The notes below the pieces were generated by a model, which saw nothing but the letters and a program-made list of their open reading frames with translations, did not search any database and had not been told where the DNA came from. A program made the translations under genes and the position numbers. A stretch of 64,000 nt of DNA from Glutamicibacter sp. PS (GTDB taxonomy: Bacteria > Actinomycetota > Actinomycetes > Actinomycetales > Micrococcaceae), in contig JANCMB010000001.1 in the NCBI GenBank assembly GCA_031317595.1, positions 620,001 to 684,000 on the forward strand, read 5' to 3'. Shown in pieces: positions 44,939-54,415 of this stretch; the stretch's first letter is position 1, and each line of letters starts with the position of its first letter.

Positions 44939-45787
44939 ATGACCTCTCCACGACTCGCCGTGAGTACGCCCACCGGACGCATGTATCGCAGGGACCTCTC
45001 GCAACCGGCCACGGTTCCGTCGATTACGACGGTCATGTCCGTGGCCGCACCCGATCTCAGTGGGTGGGCCGGATACCTAGCCGCCACGACACTGAGTGAA
45101 GACAGCCGGCTACCCGAGGCGCTACAGACGCCCGGGGCCGTCCGTCCGTTAGTGCGCGAGGCCGCATCCGCTGCGGAACGTTTTCGAGATGCCGCGGCGG
45201 AGCGCGGCGATCGGTTGCACAACTACGCCGAAGCGTGGGCGCTACGCGCGCTGGGGCAAGCGCATGAGCTTGAGGCCGCGCGCGCCAAGCTCGAAGATCA
45301 CGGCGAACTGGCTAATGCCGCTCACTTTGAAGCGTGGTGGCGTGACTACGGCGTGGAGCCGGTGGCCGCGGAGGTGACCATCTGGAATGCAACACTCGGT
45401 TACGCCGGCACCATCGACCTTGTGGCGCGTATCGGTGGTCGTCTCTGTTTGGTGGATTACAAAACTCGAGGCGTGGACCGTGATGGACAGCTCAAACGGC
45501 CCGACGAAAAGGTCATCATGCAGTTAGCGGCGGCCGCCCAGGCCGAGGAGCAGAACGTGGACGCCGAGGCCGGACGCTGGGAACCATGGCCGCACCCACG
45601 CAATCCGCTGCTTCTCGCCGTCGCCCTCGGTGCGGCACCGGCACGCACCTACCTGGCCACCGAGGCGGCAGTTCCCACCTACTTCGCCCAGTTCCAAGCA
45701 CTACATGCCGCATGGCAGGCACGCCAGATGATTGCGACGAACCCGAGCGCGCTGACCGAGATCGCGCCGCCGGCCGCGCCAGCCTAG
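44939..45787 (+). CDS. PD-(D/E)XK nuclease superfamily-like protein (RecB/Cas4 type)
   Basis: A 282-residue protein. Its middle part has the pattern of PD-(D/E)XK nucleases of the RecB/Cas4 branch: a His in DRLHNYAEAWA (His94), Glu145 (AEVTIW), Asp160 in GTIDLVARI, Asp173 and Lys175 in LVDYKTRG, and a downstream Gln (MQLAAAAQA, Gln195). The N- and C-terminal parts are poorly conserved. It could be a DNA exonuclease or repair/recombination protein; no helicase or CRISPR gene is nearby. The ATG at 44939 was chosen; an ATG 21 nt upstream is possible. The def operon starts 83 nt downstream. Confidence 0.7.
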   Translation: MTSPRLAVSTPTGRMYRRDLSQPATVPSITTVMSVAAPDLSGWAGYLAATTLSEDSRLPEALQTPGAVRPLVREAASAAERFRDAAAERGDRLHNYAEAWALRALGQAHELEAARAKLEDHGELANAAHFEAWWRDYGVEPVAAEVTIWNATLGYAGTIDLVARIGGRLCLVDYKTRGVDRDGQLKRPDEKVIMQLAAAAQAEEQNVDAEAGRWEPWPHPRNPLLLAVALGAAPARTYLATEAAVPTYFAQFQALHAAWQARQMIATNPSALTEIAPPAAPA

Positions 45788-45870
45788 GATTCTGCACCGT
45801 AGACTAGAGCTTCCGGTGATGCTTTAGGCCTCGCCGCGCCATCAACTACCGAGAGGAACCACCACCCACC

Positions 45871-46434
45871 ATGGCAGTACTGGGAATTCGGATCATTGGC
45901 GACCCCGTGTTGCGCACCCGAGCGGACGAGGTCACCGAATTTACGCCAGAGCTCAAGAAGCTCGTCGCCGATATGGACGAGACCATGGAGAATGTGGACG
46001 GTGCCGGTTTGGCCGCCCCACAGGTGGGTGTGTCCCAGCGGGTGTTCACCTATCAGGTCGACGGAGTGCGGGGGCATATTGTGAACCCCGTCCTCGAATT
46101 GAGCGACGAACTGCAGGAACCGGCCATGGAAGGATGCCTGTCCATTCCAGGGATCGCCGGAAAAGTCGCCCGACACCGCACCGTGCGTGCCACCGGTTTC
46201 GACGTCGAAGGCAACCCGCTGACGCTGGAGGCCGAGGGGCTGTTGGCACGCTGCCTGCAACATGAAACCGATCACCTCGACGGCGTCCTGTTCTTGGATC
46301 GACTCTCCGCGGCCGACCGTAAGGCAGCATGGCGCACGCTCCGGGCGGGTAACTACAACGCCACGGCGAGCAGCACCGTCACCCAGCGCGCCTCGGCGCT
46401 CGGTTCAAGCTTCGGCGCCGGAATGGGGCGCTGA
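45871..46434 (+). CDS. def: Peptide deformylase
   Basis: Removes the formyl group from N-terminal Met of new proteins. All three motifs are present in this 187-residue protein: GAGLAAPQVG (about 44-53), EGCLSIP (Cys89) and LQHETDHLDG (His131, Glu132, His135), which hold the metal. A GAGAGGAACC ribosome site precedes the ATG. It is followed after 5 nt by fmt, completing a formylation/deformylation pair. Confidence 0.97.
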   Translation: MAVLGIRIIGDPVLRTRADEVTEFTPELKKLVADMDETMENVDGAGLAAPQVGVSQRVFTYQVDGVRGHIVNPVLELSDELQEPAMEGCLSIPGIAGKVARHRTVRATGFDVEGNPLTLEAEGLLARCLQHETDHLDGVLFLDRLSAADRKAAWRTLRAGNYNATASSTVTQRASALGSSFGAGMGR

Positions 46435-46439
46435 GCCTT

Positions 46440-47372
46440 ATGCGTATCCTCTTTGCCGGAACCCCGCAGGTGGCCGTGCGGACCCTAGACGCACTTCACG
46501 AGGCCGGATTCGAGATCGCCGCGGTGTTGACTCGCCCGGATGCACCCTTGGGGCGCAAACGTGTGATGACTCCCTCGCCGGTTGCCGCGCGCGCCACCGA
46601 ACTAGGCCTCGAGGTCATTAAATCTTCCACCATTGACTCGGCCGTGACCGCACAGATCGCCGAGCTGAAGGTAGCCGCTGCCGCCATCGTCGCCTACGGC
46701 GGGCTGGTACCAGCCGTGGCGCTGCCGGTCCCCACCCACGGGTGGATCAACCTGCATTTCTCCCTGCTTCCGGCCTGGCGTGGTGCCGCTCCGGTGCAGC
46801 ACGCCATCATCCATGGCGACGACATCACCGGTGCGGCCACCTTCCAACTCGAGACCGGTCTGGATACCGGGCCGGTGTATGGCCAGGTCACCGAGGTCAT
46901 CGACGAAAACACCACCGCCGGAGACCTGCTGCAGCGGCTCAGTGACAGCGGCTCGCAGCTGCTCGTGCAGACCCTGCACGCGCTGGAGGCCGGGGTGGCT
47001 AACCCGGTACCGCAAAGCGGCAACGGAAGCTACGCGCCGAAACTGACCGACGCCGACGCCCGCCTGGACTTCAGCAAACCGGCCACGGAAATCCGGCGCC
47101 GGGCCCACGGCACGCTCCCGGCCCCCGGCCCCTGGGCGATGGCTGGCGAGCAACGCTACAAGTTCGGTCCGCTCCGCGAGGTACGCGAGCGCCGCGACCT
47201 AGCTTGCGGAGAACTGCATATCGAACCGGGTAAGCGTCCCATCGTACTCATTGGCACCGCCACCTGGGCCCTCGAGGTCACCGCCTTGCAACCGCCGGGC
47301 AAGAAAATGATGAATGCCGCCGACTGGGCCCGCGGTGCGCTGGCCAACGACTTGAAAGTGAACTTCGCATGA
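46440..47372 (+). CDS. fmt: Methionyl-tRNA formyltransferase
   Basis: Formylates Met-tRNA(fMet) with 10-formyl-THF. The 310-residue protein has the N-terminal formyltransferase domain with INLHFSLLPAWRGAAPVQ (Asn104, His106, SLLP loop 108-111) and ETGLDTGPV (Asp142), and a C-terminal tRNA-binding domain. It overlaps rsmB by 4 nt (ATGA). Confidence 0.97.
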   Translation: MRILFAGTPQVAVRTLDALHEAGFEIAAVLTRPDAPLGRKRVMTPSPVAARATELGLEVIKSSTIDSAVTAQIAELKVAAAAIVAYGGLVPAVALPVPTHGWINLHFSLLPAWRGAAPVQHAIIHGDDITGAATFQLETGLDTGPVYGQVTEVIDENTTAGDLLQRLSDSGSQLLVQTLHALEAGVANPVPQSGNGSYAPKLTDADARLDFSKPATEIRRRAHGTLPAPGPWAMAGEQRYKFGPLREVRERRDLACGELHIEPGKRPIVLIGTATWALEVTALQPPGKKMMNAADWARGALANDLKVNFA

Positions 47373-48880
47373 GCCAGGACAAACAGCCACGCCGCAACGA
47401 GCGTGGCCGCACTCGCAACCGCGGCCAGGGCCCCGGCCCGCGCCAGTTCAGCCAGTCGGCCCCCGCGGCCCGCAAACGCTCGGCCGACCCGGCCCGCTTG
47501 GTGGCCTTCAAAGTGCTCCGTGAGGTGAGCGAGGCCGACGCCTACGCCAACCTCGTGCTGCCCAAAATGATCCGCACCTATCAACTCGATAAGCGCGATG
47601 CCGGCTTCGCCACCGAACTGGCCTACGGGGCACTGCGCGGACAGGGTTTCTACGACGGTATCCTAGCCACCCTAGTGGATCGCCCGCTCGAGGAACTCGA
47701 CCCGGCCATCCGCGACGCGCTACGCCTCGGAGCCCACCAACTCTTGGCCATGCGCGTCCCGCAGCATGCGGCACTCGATGAAACCGTGTCGTTGGCCCGC
47801 GCCCAGATCGGGGCCGGTCCCTCCGGGCTCATCAACGCGGTGCTGCGCCGAGTCACCGCCCGCGACGCCCAAGAGTGGGCCGCGGAACTAGCCGCCGGCG
47901 CCAGCAGCGACACCGCGCGTCTGGCCATTGAGCACAGTCATCCGGAGTGGGTGGCCCGCGCCCTGCATCAGGCCTTGAAGGCTCACGGCCGCGACGGGCA
48001 GGAGCTGGAACAATTGCTGCGCGCCGATAACCTGGCCCCGGTGGTCAACCTAGTGGCGCTGCCCGGACTGGGGGACATTGAGCAGGTGCTCGCCGCCGGC
48101 GCCGAGCCCGGCGAGCTGCTCGCCGATTCGGCCACCTACCAGCAGGGCGACATTTCCCGGGTGCCCGGTGTGCGTTCCGGGGAGGTGCGTGCCCAGGACG
48201 CGGGAAGCCAGATCATGGCCCGTGCCCTGGCCGGGGCCGAACTGCCCGATCCCGCCGACGGGGATCGCTATTGGCTCGATCTCTGCGCCGGACCGGGAGG
48301 CAAGGCGGCACTGCTGGGGGCGCTAGCGGTGCAACGCGACGCCCGGTTGACGGCCAACGAGCCCACCGCCCACCGTGCCCGGCTGGTCGAACAGTCCTTG
48401 GCGCCGGTGGATCCCGAGTACTGGATGGTGGACTCGCGTGACGGACGTGATTTCGGCGGCACCGAATTCGCGGGGGATTACGACCGAATTATGGTCGACG
48501 CTCCCTGCTCCGGTCTCGGCGCACTGCGTCGCCGCCCCGAGGCACGGTGGCGCAAGACGCCGCGCGACATCCAGCCACTGGCCCAATTGCAGGGTGAACT
48601 GCTCGACGCCGCCTTCAACGCGGTCCGCCCCGGCGGGGTCATCGGCTACGTCACCTGTTCCCCACACCAGGTGGAAACCCGCCAAGTCGTGCAGGACTTC
48701 CTGCAGCGCAACCCGCAAGCCCGCCTGCTGGATACGGCCGCAGCCATCAACTCGGCGCTTTTGCCCGAGGTGCGTGTGCAGGGCACCGAGCTGGGCGAGT
48801 CGGGTAATACCGTGCAACTCTGGCCGCACCTGCAGCGGACCGATGCCATGTTCATGGCCCTTCTGACCAAAACCGCCTGA
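47369..48880 (+). CDS. rsmB: 16S rRNA (cytosine-967-C5)-methyltransferase RsmB
   Basis: A 503-residue protein with a basic N-terminus (about 1-35), a NusB-like RNA-binding domain (about 40-180) and a Fmu/RsmB methyltransferase domain. The latter shows [13 protein letters not shown] (SAM), [17 protein letters not shown] and [10 protein letters not shown], which carry the two catalytic cysteines of the C5-cytosine family. It overlaps fmt and is followed by rpe after 26 nt, so the group def-fmt-rsmB-rpe is one operon. Confidence 0.94.
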   Translation: MSQDKQPRRNERGRTRNRGQGPGPRQFSQSAPAARKRSADPARLVAFKVLREVSEADAYANLVLPKMIRTYQLDKRDAGFATELAYGALRGQGFYDGILATLVDRPLEELDPAIRDALRLGAHQLLAMRVPQHAALDETVSLARAQIGAGPSGLINAVLRRVTARDAQEWAAELAAGASSDTARLAIEHSHPEWVARALHQALKAHGRDGQELEQLLRADNLAPVVNLVALPGLGDIEQVLAAGAEPGELLADSATYQQGDISRVPGVRSGEVRAQDAGSQIMARALAGAELPDPADGDRYWLDLCAGPGGKAALLGALAVQRDARLTANEPTAHRARLVEQSLAPVDPEYWMVDSRDGRDFGGTEFAGDYDRIMVDAPCSGLGALRRRPEARWRKTPRDIQPLAQLQGELLDAAFNAVRPGGVIGYVTCSPHQVETRQVVQDFLQRNPQARLLDTAAAINSALLPEVRVQGTELGESGNTVQLWPHLQRTDAMFMALLTKTA

Positions 48881-48906
48881 GACCCTTCGACCCATCGGGA
48901 GCCAAC

Positions 48907-49584
48907 ATGTCGCAGCCCCACATTCATCCCTCGATTCTTTCGGCCGATTTCGCCAACCTGGCAGGCGAACTCGAACGCATCCACACCGCCGACGCGGTCC
49001 ACGTGGATGTGATGGACAATCACTTCGTCCCCAACCTCACCTTGGGCCTGCCCGTGGTGCAGGCCCTGGCGGAGCGGAGCGAGCTGCCACTGGATGTGCA
49101 CCTGATGATCGAGGACCCGGACCGCTGGGCCCCGGCCTATGCGCAAGCCGGGGTGCAATCGGTGACCTTCCATGCCGAGGCCGCCGCCGCCCCGGTGCGG
49201 TTGGCCCGCGAACTGCGTGCCGCCGGCACCCGTTCGGCCATGGCATTGCGTCCGGCCACCGCCCTCGAACCGTACTTGGATATGTTGGGCGAGCTGGACA
49301 TGCTGTTGCTCATGACCGTGGAACCCGGCTTTGGTGGGCAGGCCTTTTTGGATCTGGTGTTGCCGAAGATTCGTCGCGCCCGGGCCGCCATCGACGGTAG
49401 CGGCAAGCCCATCGCCTTGCAGGTGGACGGCGGCATCTCCCGCGACACCATTTTGCGCGCCGCCGAGGCCGGGGCCGATGTGTTCGTTGCCGGCTCTGCG
49501 GTCTATGGGGCGCCGGAGCCGTCGGTGGAGATCGACGCATTACGCAATTTGGTGCTCGCCGGGCACCAGAATGTGCAACAATAA
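48907..49584 (+). CDS. rpe: Ribulose-phosphate 3-epimerase
   Basis: Interconverts ribulose 5-phosphate and xylulose 5-phosphate in the pentose phosphate pathway. The 225-residue (beta/alpha)8 enzyme shows [10 protein letters not shown] (Ser9-type residue), [12 protein letters not shown] (His32, Asp34 metal ligands), DVHLMI (His65) and VDGGIS with the second Asp. Ribulose 5-phosphate is also the substrate of RibB, so its place just before the riboflavin operon is biochemically sensible. Confidence 0.96.
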   Translation: MSQPHIHPSILSADFANLAGELERIHTADAVHVDVMDNHFVPNLTLGLPVVQALAERSELPLDVHLMIEDPDRWAPAYAQAGVQSVTFHAEAAAAPVRLARELRAAGTRSAMALRPATALEPYLDMLGELDMLLLMTVEPGFGGQAFLDLVLPKIRRARAAIDGSGKPIALQVDGGISRDTILRAAEAGADVFVAGSAVYGAPEPSVEIDALRNLVLAGHQNVQQ

Positions 49585-49603
49585 ACGCAGTACACGACAA
49601 CTA

Positions 49604-49741
49604 CGTGCTCCGGGGTCGGTGAAAGTCCGAACCGGCGGTGATAGTCCGCGACCCGCAACCATCAGGCTCAGGCTACGGTGGGAACGGTTGAGCCGGTGAA
49701 ATTCCGGCACCGACAGTTAAAGTCTGGATGGGAGAAGCACG
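49604..49741 (+). ncRNA. FMN riboswitch (RFN element)
   Basis: The aptamer starts CGTGCTCCGGGGTCGGTGAA and ends GGATGGGAGAAGCACG; the P1 arms CGTGCT (49604-49609) and AGCACG (49736-49741) pair. Conserved RFN elements include GGTGAAAGTCCGAACCGGCGG, the GGCTCAGG/TTGAGCC stem and AATTCCGGCACCGACAG, AAAGTCTGGATGGGAGAAG. FMN binding turns off the riboflavin genes that follow. It begins only 19 nt after the rpe stop, so its promoter is not obvious. A hairpin, GCACCTC-ATACC-GAGGTGC (49769-49787), lies between the aptamer and the first gene without a T run, so control may be at translation or through Rho. Confidence 0.95.
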
Positions 49742-49858
49742 ATTTGATCAACGCTACCGTGTCTGTGCGCACCTCATACCGAGGTGCCCTTCGCTAACCA
49801 CAGGCATCAGCGGGCCATCAAATGCACCCCCGGAGCCGCCGCTTCGAGAAGGGTGGAG

Positions 49859-50563
49859 ATGGATTTCCTGCGGTGGCTCATTGACGCTTTCAACTCACAA
49901 ATCGCCATTGGTGGCTCGGCGCTACTGGTGCGCGAGGTGGTGGGCAATATTTTCGGGCTGGCCAGTGCGGTCGGCGGCATGCGCCGGAAGGTGTGGGCCT
50001 GGCCGGTGGGCATTGTCGGCAACCTGCTGTTGCTGACCGTATTCCTCGGCAGCCTCTTCGATACCGCCTACAGCGCTAACCTCCTGGGTCAGGCCGGGCG
50101 CCAGATCATGTTCATTGCCGTCTCGATCTTCGGTTGGGTGCGGTGGCGACAGGCCCGCTCCGCCGGTGGGCACGGGGTGACCCCGCGTTGGGCCAGCGGC
50201 ACCGAACGGCTGCTGCTCGTGCTCGTTTTGATCATCGGCACCATCGCGCTGACCCCACTCTTTAGGATGCTCGGTTCCTACGAGCCGGTCTGGGCCGACG
50301 CGTGGACCTTCGTTGGTTCGCTGCTGGCAACCTGGGGGATGGCCCGCGGCTGGGTGGAATTCTGGCTGATCTGGGTGGCCGTGGACGCGGTGGGTGTGCC
50401 ACTGCTGTTCTCCGCCGGCTACTATGCCAGCGCCTTTATGTACCTGTTCTACGGGGCCTTTACCCTGGTCGGTTTCTTCGTCTGGATGAGCGCCCGCAAT
50501 GGGGGCAAGCCCAGCGTCGAGACGGCCCTGCCCGATCCGCGGATCAAGGGCGGTGCCTCATGA
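49859..50563 (+). CDS. pnuX: PnuX/RibM-type riboflavin transporter (PnuC family)
   Basis: A 234-residue integral membrane protein with about seven hydrophobic segments, of the PnuC family (SALLVREVVGNIFGLASA, WAWPVGIVGNLLLL, FGWVRWRQA). In Corynebacterium and Streptomyces members called PnuX/RibM transport riboflavin and are under FMN riboswitches; here it is the first gene after one, which supports riboflavin as substrate. The ATG at 49859 follows AGAAGGGTGGAG. It overlaps ribD by 4 nt. Confidence 0.9.
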   Translation: MDFLRWLIDAFNSQIAIGGSALLVREVVGNIFGLASAVGGMRRKVWAWPVGIVGNLLLLTVFLGSLFDTAYSANLLGQAGRQIMFIAVSIFGWVRWRQARSAGGHGVTPRWASGTERLLLVLVLIIGTIALTPLFRMLGSYEPVWADAWTFVGSLLATWGMARGWVEFWLIWVAVDAVGVPLLFSAGYYASAFMYLFYGAFTLVGFFVWMSARNGGKPSVETALPDPRIKGGAS

Positions 50564-51654
50564 ACCGGGCACATGCACTGCCATTCCAGCCCGGCGCCGA
50601 TGCGCTGGCGACCGCGTTGCGTACCGCGCTGGAGGCCGCCCGCCGCGGACACCGTGGTGCAAACCCGCTGGTCGGCGCCTGCATCCTCGATGCCGAGGGG
50701 CATATCATCGCCACCGGTTTCCACCTCGGTGCCGGTTCGCCCCATGCGGAGATCGACGCCTTGCGCCGGCTGGGCCGCATCGACAAGGCCCGCGCCCGGA
50801 CGCTGAGCATGGTGGTTACCCTCGAGCCCTGCAACCACACAGGCCGCACCGGCCCCTGCGCCCAAGCCATCATCGACTCCGGGATCGGGGCGGTGTACTA
50901 CGCGCTGCCGGATCAGACCAGCACCGCCGCCGGAGGCGCACAAACCCTGCAGGTTGCCGGGATCCACGTGGACCGCATCGGCGACGGGCAGCAGGCCTGG
51001 GAACTGAACCACCGCTGGCTGCGGGCTCAAGCCGCCGGGCGCCCCTTCATCACCGTCAAAACGGCCCAGTCGCTCGACGGCCGGATCAACGCCCCCGACG
51101 GCACGAGCCAGTGGATCACCTCCGAGGCCAGCCGCACCCATGCCCATCAGCTCCGCGCCCGGGTCGATGGGATTGTGGTGGGCACCGAAACGGTGCTCAG
51201 CGACGACCCGCGGTTGACCGCACGCACCATGATCGGCACCCTGCACGCCCACCAGCCCTACCGTCTGGTGCTGGGGCACCGCGACCTGCCGCAGGATCTG
51301 GCCCTCGCCTACGACGAACGGTGGGAGCAGCTGCGCAGCCACGATGTGCACGCGCTGACCGCCCGGGCCAGCGAACTGGGTCTGTCCCATTTGCTGATCG
51401 AGGGTGGAGCGACGGTGGCCAGCGCCTTCATCGCCGCGGACTTGGCCGACGAGCTCTTCTGCTATCAGGCCACGGACATTATCGGTGCCGGCAGCGCCTC
51501 GGTGAACCTGCCTACCGTCACCACGCTTTCGCAGCGCCGTGCCTTCCGGCTCGACGCACACCAACCCGACGCGTTACGTCGGCTCGGCCCGGATGTGCTA
51601 ATGCATCTGGAACCCGAGCCTGACCCAGCGCACGCACACGCCAACAAAATTTAG
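50560..51654 (+). CDS. ribD: Bifunctional diaminohydroxyphosphoribosylaminopyrimidine deaminase/reductase
   Basis: A 364-residue enzyme for steps 2 and 3 of riboflavin synthesis. The N-terminal deaminase domain (about 10-150) has zinc ligands His62 and Glu64 (PHAEID) and Cys91/Cys100 (EPCNHTGRTGPC). The C-terminal reductase domain starts about residue 158 (PFITVKTAQSLDGRI, QWITS). The ATG at 50560 overlaps the pnuX stop (ATGA); an upstream extension is out of context. Confidence 0.95.
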   Translation: MNRAHALPFQPGADALATALRTALEAARRGHRGANPLVGACILDAEGHIIATGFHLGAGSPHAEIDALRRLGRIDKARARTLSMVVTLEPCNHTGRTGPCAQAIIDSGIGAVYYALPDQTSTAAGGAQTLQVAGIHVDRIGDGQQAWELNHRWLRAQAAGRPFITVKTAQSLDGRINAPDGTSQWITSEASRTHAHQLRARVDGIVVGTETVLSDDPRLTARTMIGTLHAHQPYRLVLGHRDLPQDLALAYDERWEQLRSHDVHALTARASELGLSHLLIEGGATVASAFIAADLADELFCYQATDIIGAGSASVNLPTVTTLSQRRAFRLDAHQPDALRRLGPDVLMHLEPEPDPAHAHANKI

Positions 51655-51668
51655 AAGGATCGAAACCC

Positions 51669-52289
51669 ATGTTTACCGGAATTGTCTCCGGCGCCGGCAC
51701 GGTGCTGGACGTGACCCACAATCAGGAGCAGTCCCTGGCGGTGCTGCGGCTTCATGCCCCCGGGCACGCCAGCGACCTGGACCTCGGCGGCTCCATCGCC
51801 ATCAACGGCGTCTGCCTGAGCGCCACCTCCAACGACGGCGAAACCCTGTCGCTGGACGTCATGGGTGAAACCCTGCAGCGCACCACCATCGGTGAGTTGC
51901 GCGCCGGGGATCGCGTCAACCTGGAACGCTGCACCCCGGCCGGTGCCCGGCTCGACGGACATGTTGTGCAGGGGCATGTGGACACCGTCGGCACCGTGCT
52001 GGCGCGCACCGACCACGGCCAGTGGACTAAATTCCGGGTGGGACTGCCGGCTGCCTACGCGCCGTTCGTCGCCGAAAAGGGTTCCATCGCGCTCGACGGG
52101 ATTTCGCTGACCGTCACCGCGGTCTCCGCCGCCCGCGATGCCGAGCACTGGGTCGAGGTCGGCATCATCCCGATCACGCTGCGCGAAACCACCATGGGCC
52201 AGCGTCAGGTGGGGGACCGGATCAATATCGAAACCGACGTGTTGGCCAAGTACGTGGCCCGCCTGCGTGGATTTGAGGTGCAGGACTAA
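51669..52289 (+). CDS. ribE: Riboflavin synthase (alpha chain)
   Basis: Dismutates two 6,7-dimethyl-8-ribityllumazines to riboflavin. The 206-residue protein shows the two internally repeated lumazine-binding domains: MFTGIVSG at the start and GHVVQGHVDTVGTV near residue 97. Its TAA stop shares one base with the ATG of ribBA (TAATG), so translation is coupled. RBS AGAAGGAT precedes the ATG. Confidence 0.96.
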   Translation: MFTGIVSGAGTVLDVTHNQEQSLAVLRLHAPGHASDLDLGGSIAINGVCLSATSNDGETLSLDVMGETLQRTTIGELRAGDRVNLERCTPAGARLDGHVVQGHVDTVGTVLARTDHGQWTKFRVGLPAAYAPFVAEKGSIALDGISLTVTAVSAARDAEHWVEVGIIPITLRETTMGQRQVGDRINIETDVLAKYVARLRGFEVQD

Positions 52290-53527
52290 TGGCACGCAAG
52301 GAACTAGACAGCATCGAAACCGCGCTGGCCGCGCTCGCCGCCGGGCGCGCGGTCGTGGTCGTCGACGACGAGGACCGCGAAAACGAGGGCGACATCATCT
52401 TCGCCGCGGAGCATGCCACCGCCGAGCTGATGGGCTTCACCATCCGGCACACCTCCGGGGTGATCTGCGTGCCGCTCGAGGCCGCGCGCGCCGACCAACT
52501 GGGGCTGGCCCCGATGGTCGGGATCAACCAGGACGCTAAGGGCACCGCCTTCACCGTCAGCTGCGACGCGGTGGAAGGCATCAGCACCGGCATTTCCGGG
52601 GCCGACCGTGCGCTGACCGCCCGGCTGCTGGCCGACCCGCTGACCACCTCCCGCCAGTTGAACCGCCCCGGGCACATGTTTCCGCTGCGGGCCGCCGCCG
52701 GTGGCGTGCTGGAACGGCGCGGGCACACCGAAGCCGCCGTGGATCTGTGCCGTGCCGCCGGGCTCGCCCCGGTCGGCGTGATCGGGGAGATCGTGCACGA
52801 TGACGGGTCGATGATGCGACTGGACGCGCTGCGTGACTTCGCCGCCACCCATGATCTGCCGCTGATCACGATCGACGATCTGGCCCGGTGGCGCCGGCTC
52901 AATGACCACATCAATCTCACCGAGCCGGTGCAGCTGCCCACCTCCTTTGGGGTCTTCAGCGCCCGCTCGGCCAGCGTGGATGGGCACGAGCATCTGGTGC
53001 TCAGCCACCCGGGTACCACCCCGCGCGAGGGGGAGCCGGTAGTGCGCATCCACTCCGAATGCCTCACCGGCGACGTATTTGCCTCCTACCGCTGCGACTG
53101 CGGAGAGCAACTCCATGCGGCACTGGCCAGCATTGCCGAACAGGGCGGGCACCTGATCTACATGCGCGGCCACGAGGGGCGCGGCATCGGACTGTTCAAT
53201 AAACTGCGCGCCTACGCGCTACAGGATGAGGGCCTGGACACCCTGGAGGCGAATGTCCACCTCGGTTTCCCGGCCGACGCCCGCGATTATCTGGCCGTGG
53301 CCGCGATCCTGCGTCAACTGGGCGTGCAGCGCATCGCCCTGCTGAGCAACAACCCGGATAAGCGCACCCAGCTCGAATCCGCCGGCGTACAGGTGAGCAC
53401 CGTGTTACCGAACCGGGTACCGCCGCGCGCCGAAAACGAACGCTACCTGCACACCAAACAGACCCGATTCGGGCATGATCTCAACCTCCCGCCACTGCGG
53501 GAGCGTACCGAAGGAGAAAGTAAATGA
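52289..53527 (+). CDS. ribBA: Bifunctional 3,4-dihydroxy-2-butanone-4-phosphate synthase/GTP cyclohydrolase II
   Basis: A 412-residue fusion giving both entry precursors of riboflavin. The DHBP synthase half (about 1-205) has [10 protein letters not shown] (26-35) and the catalytic His146 ([10 protein letters not shown]). The GTP cyclohydrolase II half has zinc cysteines Cys258, Cys269 and Cys271 ([19 protein letters not shown]) and GHEGRGIGL. It overlaps ribE by 1 nt and ribH by 4 nt. Confidence 0.96.
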   Translation: MARKELDSIETALAALAAGRAVVVVDDEDRENEGDIIFAAEHATAELMGFTIRHTSGVICVPLEAARADQLGLAPMVGINQDAKGTAFTVSCDAVEGISTGISGADRALTARLLADPLTTSRQLNRPGHMFPLRAAAGGVLERRGHTEAAVDLCRAAGLAPVGVIGEIVHDDGSMMRLDALRDFAATHDLPLITIDDLARWRRLNDHINLTEPVQLPTSFGVFSARSASVDGHEHLVLSHPGTTPREGEPVVRIHSECLTGDVFASYRCDCGEQLHAALASIAEQGGHLIYMRGHEGRGIGLFNKLRAYALQDEGLDTLEANVHLGFPADARDYLAVAAILRQLGVQRIALLSNNPDKRTQLESAGVQVSTVLPNRVPPRAENERYLHTKQTRFGHDLNLPPLRERTEGESK

Positions 53528-54000
53528 GCAAGCACGGAGCCCCACAGAATGTGGCTGACGAACTAGCCGCCGCGAATCTCGCGGATCTACGGGTGGCCAT
53601 TGTGGCCGCCAGCTGGCATGAAGTAGTGATGAACGGGCTGATCGACGGTGCACAGAAGGCCGCGGCCGATGCCGGGGTAGAGGCCACCCTGATCCGCGTT
53701 CCGGGCACCTTCGAGCTGCCGGTGGCCGCCTCCCGTCTGGCGGCGGACTATGACGCGATCGTCGCCCTGGGTGTGGTGATTCGCGGCGGTACCCCGCACT
53801 TCGACTATGTCTGCCTGGCCGCCACCAACGGGCTGACCGAGGTGTCGGTGCGCACCGGCACTCCGGTGGGTTTCGGCGTGCTCACTTGCGATAACGAACA
53901 GCAGGCACTGGACCGCGCGGGCCTTGAGGGCTCCAGCGAGGATAAGGGCTACGAGGCGTGCTCCGCCGCCGTGCTGACCGTGGCGGCGCTGCGCGGCTAG
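53524..54000 (+). CDS. ribH: 6,7-dimethyl-8-ribityllumazine synthase
   Basis: Condenses the pyrimidine and butanone-phosphate precursors; forms icosahedral or pentameric assemblies. The 158-residue protein has [23 protein letters not shown] with the catalytic His92, and TPVGFGVLT. Overlaps ribBA by 4 nt and is the last gene of the operon, before a hairpin at 54028-54062. Confidence 0.96.
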   Translation: MSKHGAPQNVADELAAANLADLRVAIVAASWHEVVMNGLIDGAQKAAADAGVEATLIRVPGTFELPVAASRLAADYDAIVALGVVIRGGTPHFDYVCLAATNGLTEVSVRTGTPVGFGVLTCDNEQQALDRAGLEGSSEDKGYEACSAAVLTVAALRG

Positions 54001-54027
54001 TTTCCGGCACCGGATACCGCCATCTCG

Positions 54028-54062
54028 CCGGTGGGGTGGGGCCTAGCGCTTCGCCCCACCGG
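54028..54062 (+). terminator. Hairpin terminator of the riboflavin operon
   Basis: CCGGTGGGG (54028-54036) pairs with CCCCACCGG (54054-54062), with an alternative inner stem GGTGGGGC/GCCCCACC. It lies 28 nt after the ribH stop. Confidence 0.75.
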
Positions 54063-54094
54063 TGTCTCGTATACCGGATTCTTTATGCGTACGT

Positions 54095-54144
54095 CACTGT
54101 GTGACAGTGCGGATTCATGCTAAGGGGTCAACTACCGCTAGGCT
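54095..54144 (+). promoter_or_regulatory. Inverted repeat and leaderless-type promoter of hisE
   Basis: CACTGT-GTG-ACAGTG (54095-54109) is a perfect inverted repeat. TAGGCT (54139-54144) is a -10-like box 7 nt before the GTG start of hisE, with no Shine-Dalgarno, suggesting a leaderless mRNA. The repeat lies just upstream of the expected -35 and is a candidate regulator site for the histidine genes. Confidence 0.5.
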
Positions 54145-54151
54145 AGAGAGC

Positions 54152-54415
54152 GTGAAAACATTTGACGAGCTCTTCAGCGAACTGTCGCTTAAGGCCCAAA
54201 CCCGACCGGAAGGTTCGGGTACCGTCGCCGAATTGGACTCCGGCATTCACGGGATCGGCAAGAAAATCGTCGAGGAAGCCGCCGAGGTCTGGATGGCCGC
54301 GGAATACGAAAGCGACGAGGAAGCGGCCGAGGAAATCTCCCAGCTGCTCTACCATCTGCAGGTCCTCATGCTGGCCAAGGGGCTCACCCTGGCCGACGTT
54401 TACAAGCATCTATAG
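54152..54415 (+). CDS. hisE: Phosphoribosyl-ATP diphosphatase
   Basis: Catalyses the second step of histidine synthesis, removing pyrophosphate from PR-ATP. The 87-residue all-helical (MazG-like) protein has the metal-binding [10 protein letters not shown] and [15 protein letters not shown]. In actinobacteria HisE and HisI are separate genes, as here. The GTG at 54152 lies 7 nt after a -10-like box; the in-frame extension upstream lies in the promoter and is rejected. Confidence 0.94.
   Translation: MKTFDELFSELSLKAQTRPEGSGTVAELDSGIHGIGKKIVEEAAEVWMAAEYESDEEAAEEISQLLYHLQVLMLAKGLTLADVYKHL

Noticed and set aside
50302-50559. N-terminal extension of RibD
   Set aside because: It overlaps the end of pnuX in another frame; the ATGA-coupled ATG at 50560 gives the normal RibD length.
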